Shown here: piece after piece, positions 4,538-12,856 of the stretch
How positions within the stretch are numbered: the first letter of the stretch is position 1
Layout: each line of letters begins with the position of its first letter
IMG/VR virus record: IMGVR_UViG_3300007540_003771
Location: 1-20,293 of that record
Reading direction: 5' to 3' (one strand)
Origin: a virus
DNA: 20,293 bases
Notes under the pieces: model-generated
Database searches by the model: none
Seen by the model: only the letters and a program-made list of their open reading frames with translations
What the model was told of the DNA's origin: nothing
Translations under genes and position numbers: made by a program

Positions 4538-7363
4538 ATGGCTAATCTATTCAAAGCCAGTGGCGGTACAATTACTCTCACACCGACTACTTCATGGGCT
4601 GCACCTAATGGACTATTCCCTACTACAGATATAGCTGGTACGGGTTATACGTGGACTAGCTCTACATCGACTATTACGTTACCCTCAACAGGACTTGCTG
4701 ATGGTTACTTAGTAGTTGCTGCTTTCGAGTATGAAGATAGCTCTAACGGTAGGCACAACCCGTCTGGTAGGTTTATTCAAGCTAGCGGTACGGGTAACTT
4801 CTCAAGTAGTGCTAGTTCTGGCTATAACAGAGATACCTCAGAGGACAGGTCGTATGTACGTGCTTGGGGCTTTGTTGACAATCCTAGTGCAGGGGCTACG
4901 CTACAGTTCCAGTGGCACAGAGATACCGACCCGCCTACAGGTGGGACTGTTCGTTCAGAGTTACAGGTCATACCTCTCTATTACGCAGATGCAGGTATTT
5001 ATAATTCAACGACTACAACCGTAACTGGTGGTACAACTCCTACTAAAGTACCTAGCCTCTCTGGTACAGACGGTACAAATATCACAATCGCATCTGATGT
5101 CGTATCGGTCACAGGAGATAACAAACGCTACCTAGTCTTTGGTGGGGTGTGGCATGAGGGAGTCGGTGCTACTCGTTCACAGCGTTGGTACGGACTTGGT
5201 ATAGACGGTACTTTAGACGACTCTGCTAAGGGCTATGCTTATATAAGACAAGCTTCTGATGCTAACGGTGGAGAGATGTTCACTCAGATTATTGAGACAT
5301 CAACCGCTACCCGAACTATTGAACTTATGCAGTATAGGGGTAATGGCGTTGCTAATGGTGACGGTGGTGCAGACGTAGACTCAGCCACCACTTCTGCAGC
5401 AGGTATACATGGGCTTGTAGTATTAGAACTTAATGATAATGCAGAGGTGTTTGCCTCACACGATAGTAACGTAAGTTCTGATTTGTCTGCCTCACCAACA
5501 GACCTAGACGTAAACGAAGTGACCGATTTCAATGATACGGCTTCATTCACTGATTTAGCCACCACATCTATAAATGCTGTTAAGACAAACGACTATCTAT
5601 TTGGTGCAAACATATCGGCTGCTTCGAATAATGTTGCCGCTACCACAAGGTGGACTGCCTTTGCAGAGTTCCATGTAAACGGCGTAGAAGATACAGACTC
5701 CTTCGCTGGTGATTACATGAGAAATAACCAGAGTTCCATTGACACCTTTGGCTGGTCAGCTAACCTTATGGGTGCATTAGCTCTAACCGCTGGTGATGAT
5801 GTAGGTGTATCTGTCACAGAACTTACTGGTACAGAGGGCGGTGGTAATGCCATATCCCCTGCTGGTTGGACAGGCTTCTGGGGAGTAAACCTAGACACTC
5901 TAGAGGCTGCTGGAGGTGATGACCACACAATCATATCTAACGATATATCTCTACCACTGACCACAGATAATGCAACAGTTGTAGACGAAGTTACAGTGTT
6001 TACATATTACTTTGATGCTAGCGATGCGAGTGCTTATGACCCTGATGGTGTTTGGGCTGACCTTAACGACGGATTTGACGGAAGCACAGGAACTCTAGCA
6101 AGTACTAGTACTATTGGTAGTAGTACTTCAAATTACTTGCTAGGGGAAGGAACAAATGCTCCATCAAGTGGAGACACTATAACTCAAGTACGAGCTAGGT
6201 TATATGACACTTCTTTTTCTATTGAAATGACCACAGAAATATATACAGACAGCAAAGGAGAATTGTTGGCTACACTCTTAACAGGGGGTGGTGGAAACAA
6301 CTATACAAGTTATACAACTTTGTCTACGCCCACAGGGGGGTGGACCTGGGCTAAACTACAGGCACTAGAGTGTTTAGCCTTTGCTAGAGTAACTGCTGCA
6401 CGTCAGAATAGGGTAGAACTAGAAGTAACGACAAACTCAAGTATTCACACCATAACCCCTCAAGATATTTCCTTATCTCTAACTGAAGACAACACCACGA
6501 TAGACCCTTACCCAGACTGGAATTACACTTACGAAGATGAAGCAACTCTAGGTACTGACAGTACAGACCTAGCTAATACACTTACCACAGCTGAAAAAGG
6601 TGATGTGGAGCTAGATGACAACACCTACTTTGATTTTGAGGCAAGTGACAACGCTGTAAAGCTATTCAAATATACTCACACAAACTCTACTGACAATATA
6701 GAAGTCACTTGGAAGGGTAAAACAACTCTTGCTCCAAGTTCATCTACAGTTTATCTTCAGATTTATAAATATCCATCTGTTAGTACTTATTACTTTGATG
6801 GTTCTGATGCTGCTGCTAGTGATGGTGGTTCTGATTGGAGCAACGTAACTAATGCAGATGACGGTAGTACATCCACACTGGCATCTGTATCTGTAGAGAA
6901 CTCGTCATTATTAAGTATTGATGGCACAGACGCACCATCTTCGGGAGAATCAATTACACAAGTAAGGTACAGAGTATATGGTTCATCCGAAAGGGATGAA
7001 GAAGTTGGTATTGATACTGATGGTGGTGCAGAAAACTTGGGCTATTCTTACACTGCGGTTCCTACTGGTGCAGTTAACGCTTGGGGAAGTTATCAAACAC
7101 TATCAATACCGAGCGGTGGTTGGTCGTGGACTAAAATACAAGCACTAGAGTTTTATTGTTATACGCTATCTGGCGGCTCTAATAGTACGCATATTGGTAA
7201 GGTAGAAATAGAAGTAACTTCAGGTGGCTGGGAAACTCTAGATTCGGATAATACAACTGCTGTGGATACCGAGTTTACATTAACTGGTACTAAAACTACT
7301 GGATTATCAAACTATTATTCTTCTGACGTAGTTTCAGCTAGGGTTTATCAGGTGGTAGTGTAA
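4538..7363 (+). CDS. Large modular fibre/adhesion protein (941 residues)
   Basis: The ATG touches the preceding TAA; translational coupling is likely because no clear Shine-Dalgarno sequence precedes it. Composition is Ser/Thr/Gly/Asp-rich and beta-stranded throughout. Residues 1-300 and 300-455 look like two beta-sandwich regions. At 463-485 there is a single copy of a repeat (HTIISNDISLPLTTDN) and at 637-655 another (HTITPQDISLSLTEDN). Residues about 488-632 and 749-895 are two copies of one domain that opens with YYFDxSDA, contains NAPSSGDTITQVRARLY-like and GGWTWAKLQALE-like blocks, and closes with VELEVT. A third copy begins the next protein. The design suits a host- or glycan-binding virion appendage. 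No enzyme motif was seen. Gene order, downstream of head genes and upstream of a tailspike, agrees. No family name can be assigned without a search. Confidence 0.85.
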   Translation: MANLFKASGGTITLTPTTSWAAPNGLFPTTDIAGTGYTWTSSTSTITLPSTGLADGYLVVAAFEYEDSSNGRHNPSGRFIQASGTGNFSSSASSGYNRDTSEDRSYVRAWGFVDNPSAGATLQFQWHRDTDPPTGGTVRSELQVIPLYYADAGIYNSTTTTVTGGTTPTKVPSLSGTDGTNITIASDVVSVTGDNKRYLVFGGVWHEGVGATRSQRWYGLGIDGTLDDSAKGYAYIRQASDANGGEMFTQIIETSTATRTIELMQYRGNGVANGDGGADVDSATTSAAGIHGLVVLELNDNAEVFASHDSNVSSDLSASPTDLDVNEVTDFNDTASFTDLATTSINAVKTNDYLFGANISAASNNVAATTRWTAFAEFHVNGVEDTDSFAGDYMRNNQSSIDTFGWSANLMGALALTAGDDVGVSVTELTGTEGGGNAISPAGWTGFWGVNLDTLEAAGGDDHTIISNDISLPLTTDNATVVDEVTVFTYYFDASDASAYDPDGVWADLNDGFDGSTGTLASTSTIGSSTSNYLLGEGTNAPSSGDTITQVRARLYDTSFSIEMTTEIYTDSKGELLATLLTGGGGNNYTSYTTLSTPTGGWTWAKLQALECLAFARVTAARQNRVELEVTTNSSIHTITPQDISLSLTEDNTTIDPYPDWNYTYEDEATLGTDSTDLANTLTTAEKGDVELDDNTYFDFEASDNAVKLFKYTHTNSTDNIEVTWKGKTTLAPSSSTVYLQIYKYPSVSTYYFDGSDAAASDGGSDWSNVTNADDGSTSTLASVSVENSSLLSIDGTDAPSSGESITQVRYRVYGSSERDEEVGIDTDGGAENLGYSYTAVPTGAVNAWGSYQTLSIPSGGWSWTKIQALEFYCYTLSGGSNSTHIGKVEIEVTSGGWETLDSDNTTAVDTEFTLTGTKTTGLSNYYSSDVVSARVYQVVV

Positions 7364-7835
7364 TGGCTGTATATACTTATTATTTTAACGCTTCAGATGA
7401 AGGTCCTAGTGACCCAGATTCAGAGTGGACTTCGGACAGTAACCTTTTTGATGGTTCTAGTAGCACTGCCGCAGCCAATAACTCCATAGACAACGGCACA
7501 GATAGTTTTGGGGAGCTTTCAGGCGGTGGTACCAATGCTCCGACTAGCGGAGACACTATATTAAGTGTAAAAGCTAGAATATATGCCGCAGATGCCTTTG
7601 ACACAACAAATGTATTTGCAGCTATTTATACTGATGGTAAATCAGAGTTACTGGGAACACCGAGGAGCAACAGCTCAGACTACGCTAATCCGACTGCTGG
7701 AGCAGACGTAACACTAAATACTCCCACTGGTGGTTGGACTTGGGCTAAACTATCAGCTCTAGAAGTGTACGTATACTACAATGGTGGCTTGGCTGGTTTT
7801 CAGGTAGCATCTTTAGTAGAACTAGAGGTTACTGA
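5999..7835 (+). repeat. Three copies of a ~145-residue beta domain across two genes
   Basis: Copies lie at about 5999-6434, 6782-7225 and 7366-7835. Shared landmarks in order are YYF(D/N)xSD, an (F/A)DGS(S/T)(S/G)T block, (T/D)AP(S/T)SG(D/E)(T/S)I, (A/Y)R(L/V/I)Y, P(T/S)GGW(T/S)W(A/T)K(L/I)xALE and V(E)(L/I)EVT. Conservation is clear in protein and loose in DNA, so the duplications are old. Confidence 0.8.
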
Positions 7836-9015
7836 TTCTTCTCAAACCTTATCTACAGACCAGGTACTCTTTAATTTTACAGAACCTACAATACCATTAA
7901 TAACTCAAGACGCATCTCAAAACTTCACAATAGACACAACAAGCATTACTCAGAACCACGCTATAGGTACAGACGATATAGCGTTTAGTACTGGTGTAGA
8001 TGATGGGAGTATAGGACAGAATCACGTACTACCTACTCAGGACATATCTCATACATCCACACTTGATGGCAGTGCTATTACTCAAAACCATGTAATAGTT
8101 ACTCAGGATATAAGTAATGTATTTACAATAGATGAAGCAGGTTTAGACACCAACACACAACTGTATGTAGATGATGTAGGCAGTGTATTCACTATTGAAG
8201 GCACAGCAATTACCCAGAACCATATATTCACTCCAGATGATATATCCTTTGATACTCAGGTAGATGATGGAGGGCTTAGTCAGAACCACGTAATTGATAC
8301 ACAAGATATAAGCTTAGCAAGTTCAGTAGACACTGCTACTATCACACAGAACCATATAATACCTACGGACGATATTCAATTCACTACCTCAGTAGACAGC
8401 ACCGACCTAGTAGAGAACGTAACTATTGCTACAAATGACATTACATTTACAACTTCAGTAGATGATTCAGGCGTAGCCATAAATGTAGATATAGTTCCTC
8501 AAGATATAAGCCACTCACTAACTATGACTGGTAGCAGTCCCGTACTAGATGAAGCTGGTGAGCCTATACTTGACGAATCAGGTGAGCCTATAACTGATGA
8601 AGCAACTGATGTAGGGCTGATAATCAACTACAGCCTAGATACTGATGATATTAACTTCATTACACAAGTAGATGATGCTGGCTTAATCCAAGACCACGTA
8701 CTTACCCCTGAAGATATAGCCTTCCAGCAAGCTATAGACGGTACGGACATAACTCAGAATCATGTAATAAACCCTGACGACCTACTCCACCTATTCACAA
8801 TAGATACCACAGACCTAGAGCATAACTACAACCTTGCTATAGATGATATAGAGCACACAATAACACTAACCAATACGGTAGTAGAGAACACCAATCACTA
8901 CTTAGCCGACAGCGACATATCCTTCGGTCCTTCCAAGAAAGATTTCTACTTCGATAGTGATGGGAATATTTACTGGGTAATAGACCATAACGTAGGATTA
9001 GTCGAGAAAGTATAA
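7363..9015 (+). CDS. Repeat-built fibre protein (550 residues)
   Basis: The ATG overlaps the preceding TAA by one base (TAATG), with AGGTGG just upstream. Residues 4-158 are the third copy of the YYF/GGWTWAK domain found twice in the preceding protein. Residues 181-515 are about 14 tandem copies of a 22-residue unit with consensus (T/P)(Q/D)DISxxxTxDxxxITQNHVI. One copy is interrupted by a short internal repeat, LDEAGEPI/LDESGEPI/TDEATD (residues 395-416). The last 35 residues form a different end, with KKDFYFDSDGNIYW. Such repeats probably form a stacked beta or extended fibre shaft carrying the N-terminal domain. I recall similar NDIS/TQNHVL arrays in phage virion proteins of unknown function. 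No catalytic site is evident. It is likely a partner or paralogous extension of the preceding fibre. Confidence 0.85.
   Translation: MAVYTYYFNASDEGPSDPDSEWTSDSNLFDGSSSTAAANNSIDNGTDSFGELSGGGTNAPTSGDTILSVKARIYAADAFDTTNVFAAIYTDGKSELLGTPRSNSSDYANPTAGADVTLNTPTGGWTWAKLSALEVYVYYNGGLAGFQVASLVELEVTDSSQTLSTDQVLFNFTEPTIPLITQDASQNFTIDTTSITQNHAIGTDDIAFSTGVDDGSIGQNHVLPTQDISHTSTLDGSAITQNHVIVTQDISNVFTIDEAGLDTNTQLYVDDVGSVFTIEGTAITQNHIFTPDDISFDTQVDDGGLSQNHVIDTQDISLASSVDTATITQNHIIPTDDIQFTTSVDSTDLVENVTIATNDITFTTSVDDSGVAINVDIVPQDISHSLTMTGSSPVLDEAGEPILDESGEPITDEATDVGLIINYSLDTDDINFITQVDDAGLIQDHVLTPEDIAFQQAIDGTDITQNHVINPDDLLHLFTIDTTDLEHNYNLAIDDIEHTITLTNTVVENTNHYLADSDISFGPSKKDFYFDSDGNIYWVIDHNVGLVEKV
7903..8907 (+). 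repeat. Array of ~14 tandem 66-base (22-residue) repeats
   Basis: The encoded units include TQDISHTSTLDGSAITQNHV, PDDISFDTQVDDGGLSQNH and PEDIAFQQAIDGTDITQNH. The period is 22 residues except for one unit enlarged near 8545-8610. Units differ strongly in DNA, so this is a protein-level array and not a recent expansion. Confidence 0.9.
8545..8610 (+). repeat. Internal 24-base repeat (LDEAGEPI) inserted in the 22-residue array
   Basis: Two full copies (8545-8568, 8569-8592) encode LDEAGEPI and LDESGEPI, followed by a partial TDEATD. The 12 bases GGTGAGCCTATA are identical in both. The block breaks the 22-residue period of the surrounding array. Confidence 0.85.
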
Positions 9016-9027
9016 TAGAATATAGAT
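9011..9027 (+). promoter_or_regulatory. -10-like boxes just before the tailspike start
   Basis: TATAAT (9011-9016) overlaps the previous stop codon, and TAGAAT (9016-9021) ends six bases before the ATG at 9028. No Shine-Dalgarno sequence is present. The spacing matches the leaderless-type starts at 2833, 10239 and 18575, although no TG extension is present here. Confidence 0.4.
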
Positions 9028-10215
9028 ATGGGAAAAATTACAAACTACACAGAACTAGCAGAAGCACCAGCAGATGACGACTTATTCGTAATGGTGGATG
9101 TTTCAGATACTACTATGTCTGGAACTGGCACAACTAAACACGTAAAGAAAAGCAACCTCGGTGGAGGAGGAAACCCATATGGAGCACAAACTATAGTTCC
9201 TGACGACTACACCAGTGTAGGAGAGGCTATAGCTGCTTCCACATCAGGGGATACTATATTTGTAAGAAACGGAACGCACGATGAAATTGCATCTAGAACT
9301 GTAACTCAAGGCAGAGTAAACATAATAGGTGAGAGTCATCTAGCTGTAATAAAGTTCGGAAATTATTCATGGTCATTTAGTAACTACAAACGATTCAATA
9401 TATCAAATCTTTATTTAAATTTTAGTGGTACAGGTTCTATAACGGATGGCGGAGTTACATATGATGGCTCTAGTATTACTAATTGCTACATTACTATTAG
9501 TGGTACGAACACCTCCCCAATCAATCTCAACAAACGTGCTTGTAGGTTTATGGGCAATCACTTATGGATTGGCGGTTTACTAAACGGTCCAATGATTACT
9601 GTCGGTGGTCAATCCAATCAAGTAACTGATAACATTTTTGACTTTTATCAACCAAAGTCAGCCTCTACTGTAGTACAGGTGTCTGGTGAGAATAACTCAG
9701 TTAATAATAATATTTTTAGAGGAGACTATGTAAGAACTAATTCATTTGCAGTAAGTCTATCTGGCACAAATAATAGTATTGTTGGAAATGTAATAGAGGG
9801 AGTTTGCAGCGGCATACAGGTTAATGGCTTTTACAATACAGTCTCAAGCAACAATGTAAACATTCCAGCTTCAGCAACTGGCATTGAAATAACTAAAGGT
9901 AGAAATACTGTTACTGGTAATATGGTACGCGGTTATCAAGGTAATTACGGCATTTTAATTGGCTCATATGATGTAACAGTAACTGGTAATACAGTATATA
10001 GCGGTGATACAGCTACTGGCTCAGGAATAGCAGTAGAGCTTGCTGGCGATACCAATAACGTAATTACTGGCAACAGGTCATCAGGGTGGCTACATGGCGT
10101 AAACATAGTGGCAGCAGCCACCGACATAGTAGTAACTGGTAACAACCTAAAAAGCAATGGAACATCACTAACCGACAATGGTAGTGGAACCATTAATTCA
10201 GGAAACGCAACCTAG
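9028..10215 (+). CDS. Tailspike with right-handed parallel beta-helix
   Basis: The gene encodes 395 residues and ends in TAG. Residues 1-50 (ITNYTELAEAPADDDLFVMVDVSDT ... HVKKSNL, read in part) match the short adaptor that attaches many phage fibres to the virion. PDDYTSVGEAIAASTSGDTI (from about residue 63) is the usual opening of pectate-lyase-like helices. From about residue 190 to 385 there are repeated rungs with Asn-Thr-Val-Thr-Gly-Asn character (NQVTDN, NSVNNN, NSIVGN, NTVSSN, NTVTGN, VTVTGN, NVITGN, IVVTGN), typical of NosD/Beta_helix families. These trimeric spikes bind and often cleave surface polysaccharide; I could not place catalytic acids, so enzymatic activity is unproven. The start is chosen because nothing in-frame lies closer to the prior stop. 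The start lacks a Shine-Dalgarno site and follows a -10-like box. Confidence 0.88.
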   Translation: MGKITNYTELAEAPADDDLFVMVDVSDTTMSGTGTTKHVKKSNLGGGGNPYGAQTIVPDDYTSVGEAIAASTSGDTIFVRNGTHDEIASRTVTQGRVNIIGESHLAVIKFGNYSWSFSNYKRFNISNLYLNFSGTGSITDGGVTYDGSSITNCYITISGTNTSPINLNKRACRFMGNHLWIGGLLNGPMITVGGQSNQVTDNIFDFYQPKSASTVVQVSGENNSVNNNIFRGDYVRTNSFAVSLSGTNNSIVGNVIEGVCSGIQVNGFYNTVSSNNVNIPASATGIEITKGRNTVTGNMVRGYQGNYGILIGSYDVTVTGNTVYSGDTATGSGIAVELAGDTNNVITGNRSSGWLHGVNIVAAATDIVVTGNNLKSNGTSLTDNGSGTINSGNAT

Positions 10216-10223
10216 AAGAAACA

Positions 10224-10238
10224 TGGTAGAATAAAGAT
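10224..10238 (+). promoter_or_regulatory. Extended -10 box six bases before the adaptor ATG
   Basis: TGGTAGAAT (10224-10232) is followed by AAAGAT and the ATG at 10239, and there is no Shine-Dalgarno sequence. A 17-base stretch here (10219-10235) is identical to 18555-18571 before another gene, which argues that the motif is functional. Confidence 0.55.
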
Positions 10239-10883
10239 ATGGCAAATACACTAGCAACAATCAGACAAACAGTAAAAGACAGATTAGTAGACCAGAACTT
10301 CTCTTCTGCATTAATTGACCAATTCATTAATGATGAACAAAGAGAAATACTAAACTACTACGACCTACCATTTAACAGGGCTACCGTTGTACATACTTTG
10401 GTACAGGGAGCATCTCAGTTTGACCTTCCAGTAGGACACCAGAAGACTAAAATCCTCCGTATTACAGCACCAGAGAGCTACGACACAGACGTAACACGCT
10501 TCTACCTACCTTACGGGAAGTTCAGAGAAGCTTTCCAGGAGACATCAGGATATTCAGAGAGTATTCCTCGATGGTGGACAATTTATAACAACGAGATTAT
10601 CTTCGCATGGGACTCAGATAGAACATTCACTTTCCAACACGACTACTTAAAGGCTGCAACTGCACTAGAAGATGATGCAGACGAACCTGACATACCTGAA
10701 GAGTTTCAAGAAGTCTTAGTATTAGGAGCACTAGTAAGGTGTTACGAGACTAATGACGATAACGACATCGCTCAATACCAACAGGGTAAAAAGAACCTCC
10801 TAGTAGCAGCTCTGCTTAAACGCTTCAGCCCACAGCAATCAGGCAAGGTAGATGTGTTACGGAATACGAATAGAGGTATATAA
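10239..10883 (+). CDS. Head-tail adaptor/connector-like protein
   Basis: The gene encodes 214 residues. It starts TIRQTVKDRLVDQNFSSALI and continues with DQFINDEQREIL, the helical signature at the front of many podovirus adaptor proteins that dock below the portal (P22 gp4-like role). The middle is beta-rich (ATVVHTLVQGASQFDLP, KILRITAPESY, WWTIYNNEIIFAWD, TFQHDYLKAA). The C-terminal helices, EFQEVLVLGALVRCYETN onward, resemble the closing region of this group. The stop overlaps the ATG of the nozzle-like gene by one base (TAATG), so the two are probably translated together, consistent with one connector complex. Assignment is from remembered motifs and position. It is odd that fibre genes separate it from the coat gene. 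Confidence 0.75.
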   Translation: MANTLATIRQTVKDRLVDQNFSSALIDQFINDEQREILNYYDLPFNRATVVHTLVQGASQFDLPVGHQKTKILRITAPESYDTDVTRFYLPYGKFREAFQETSGYSESIPRWWTIYNNEIIFAWDSDRTFTFQHDYLKAATALEDDADEPDIPEEFQEVLVLGALVRCYETNDDNDIAQYQQGKKNLLVAALLKRFSPQQSGKVDVLRNTNRGI

Positions 10884-12856
10884 TGCCGTCACGCTCAAGA
10901 TTCACAAGAGAAGTACCAAAAGCACCTAAAGGAAGAAAACTAAGCTCCAACATTGTAAAAGACGTTAGGGGTTATAACTCTACAGACCCTTATTCAATCC
11001 TTAAAGACTCTACCTCTCCATACCTTCGTAACGCACGTATGTACAAGTCAGAAGATACTCGACAGGTAGCTATCTCCACACGTACTGGAGAAGAGGCGTT
11101 TTCAATCCCAGTGGGTGAAACCCTAGATGATAGTGAAACAGCGGTTACAGGTGCCTCTACGATTGATGTAGACAATGTAAACATAAGGTCACAGCCTTTC
11201 ACTACTACTACAGCTGGAGTCTTATCTAAAGTAGCTATCGGAGTAGACTCAGCAAACACTAGAGGACCACTACAGGTAAAGGTCTATACAGACTCAGCAG
11301 GAGTACCTAGTACGCTACTAGCTTGCTCTTCAATCGTATCTAGTTCTGTTCCAGGCTCACCTGATTATGTAGACGTATTATTCATAGAAGCACCTACTCT
11401 GGATGCAGCAACAACTTATCACTTAGTATTACAGTCTCAAGAGCAAGGAGACGTATTCACGTTCTCAACTACAACCAACACCACAGACGCAATAGCATCA
11501 ATAGACGCAGGTGCAAACTGGACAGCAACTACCTACGCTATCAACTTCAAACAGTACTATGCTTCAGCTGGTGGAGTAAAAGGTGGAATAAGATTCTCTC
11601 CATCAACAGGAGCTAAGGTTTATTTCTTCGCACATGGCGATAACATCTACTCAGCGGATAATTCCACTGGAGTAGTCACTTCTCAGGTGGGTTCACTAGA
11701 CTCTTCTGCAGAAAAAGTGAGAGTCGCACAATATGACGATGCTGTATTTGCAGTCAATGGCTACGATAACCTACACAGAAGTACTGGAACTACCTTCACA
11801 GACATATCAGGAACCTCTACTACTACAGTCTTCAGCAACATTATCAATCACAGGAACCGACTATTCGGAGTCAAGGCTTCAGAACCTACACGCATTGAGT
11901 GGTGTAACCTTGCAGACTACACAACATGGGAGGGTACAGCCTTTGCATATGTACCAGAACCTAAATCTTCAGACCCTATAACGGGCTTAGTGGGATACCA
12001 AGATGACCTAGTTATATTCACTAGAGACGGCAAGCACAGACTTATAGGCGATTACTTGGAAGAGTACCAACTTGAAGAGGCTTACGGAAACATGGGTGCT
12101 ATATCTCAGGAGGCTATCTGCCAGGATGAGAACTACATCTACTTCGTGGGTACTGACGGACACGTATACCAATGGAATGGAAACGAAGACGTACAACTAT
12201 CACGACCAATAGAGGCAGACCTAGATGACATAGCAGATATAGACAACGTAAGACTTACTTATTACAACGACAGAATCTATTACTGGTTCCAGACTTCAGG
12301 TAGTACAGACTATGACGGATGCTTCGTATACGAGACTAGATTTAAAGAATGGTTCTACGACACTAACCGAAACATCAACGGTGCTATGCTAATGCCACAA
12401 GAAAACAGCATTAAGTACTTCTCATCTAGAATGGGAGCTATCTACTCAGACTCAGAGAATCACTCAGACCTAGGTAGACCGATAGAGTTTGAATACCACA
12501 CCAACTACTTCGACTTCGATGCACCAGACAACTTCAAGCAAGTAAGAAGAATGTACCTTCACTTCCGTATACCTGTATGGAGAGGTGTTACATATATAGG
12601 CACAGACCTAGACTACCGAAACCAGCCAGAATATAAAGAACTGATGATTGAACCAACGGAGACAGGTACGATAGTGGGCTCATTCGTACTTGGAGACGGC
12701 TCAGAATTAGGAGCAAGTGAACAGTACTACCGACACAGGATTAACTCTCCAGGACTAGCTACAGTATTCCAGATAAGGATAATGAAAACAGGAGTAGATA
12801 CACCAGTCTATCTAATAGCTCACTCTCAATACTACCGTAACCGAAGACCTGCATAA
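10883..12856 (+). CDS. Beta-propeller tail nozzle/stabilisation-like protein with inserted module
   Basis: The gene encodes 657 residues. GAGGT lies about six bases before the overlapping TAATG start. Residues 1-65 (DVRGYNSTDPYSIL, SPYLRNARM) and the later blade-like blocks (GLVGYQDDLVIFTRDGKHRL, AICQDENYIYFVGTDGHVYQW, TYYNDRIYYWFQ) resemble the beta-propeller proteins that plug podovirus connectors (P22 gp10-like role). Residues about 100-225 are a separate jelly-roll-like module: QPFTTTTAGVLSKVAIGVD, VKVYTDSAGVPSTLL, and TYHLVLQ. This resembles the choice-of-anchor or carbohydrate-binding domains of surface proteins and appears inserted before the first full blade. The C-terminal part (515-657) is beta-rich. 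It would form the tail tube/nozzle and might also contact the host. Confidence 0.75.
   Translation: MPSRSRFTREVPKAPKGRKLSSNIVKDVRGYNSTDPYSILKDSTSPYLRNARMYKSEDTRQVAISTRTGEEAFSIPVGETLDDSETAVTGASTIDVDNVNIRSQPFTTTTAGVLSKVAIGVDSANTRGPLQVKVYTDSAGVPSTLLACSSIVSSSVPGSPDYVDVLFIEAPTLDAATTYHLVLQSQEQGDVFTFSTTTNTTDAIASIDAGANWTATTYAINFKQYYASAGGVKGGIRFSPSTGAKVYFFAHGDNIYSADNSTGVVTSQVGSLDSSAEKVRVAQYDDAVFAVNGYDNLHRSTGTTFTDISGTSTTTVFSNIINHRNRLFGVKASEPTRIEWCNLADYTTWEGTAFAYVPEPKSSDPITGLVGYQDDLVIFTRDGKHRLIGDYLEEYQLEEAYGNMGAISQEAICQDENYIYFVGTDGHVYQWNGNEDVQLSRPIEADLDDIADIDNVRLTYYNDRIYYWFQTSGSTDYDGCFVYETRFKEWFYDTNRNINGAMLMPQENSIKYFSSRMGAIYSDSENHSDLGRPIEFEYHTNYFDFDAPDNFKQVRRMYLHFRIPVWRGVTYIGTDLDYRNQPEYKELMIEPTETGTIVGSFVLGDGSELGASEQYYRHRINSPGLATVFQIRIMKTGVDTPVYLIAHSQYYRNRRPA

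Noticed and set aside
4716-5024. 102-residue + strand frame inside the first large fibre gene
   Set aside because: It overlaps a long frame with clear domain structure, has no start signal and no recognisable composition.
4538-9015. Programmed frameshift joining the two large fibre genes
   Set aside because: The junction is a plain TAATG overlap with an upstream AGGTGG and no slippery heptamer; two separate proteins explain it.
9028-10215. Diversity-generating retroelement target in the tailspike or fibre genes
   Set aside because: No reverse transcriptase, template repeat or adenine-biased variable repeat pair is visible in the window.
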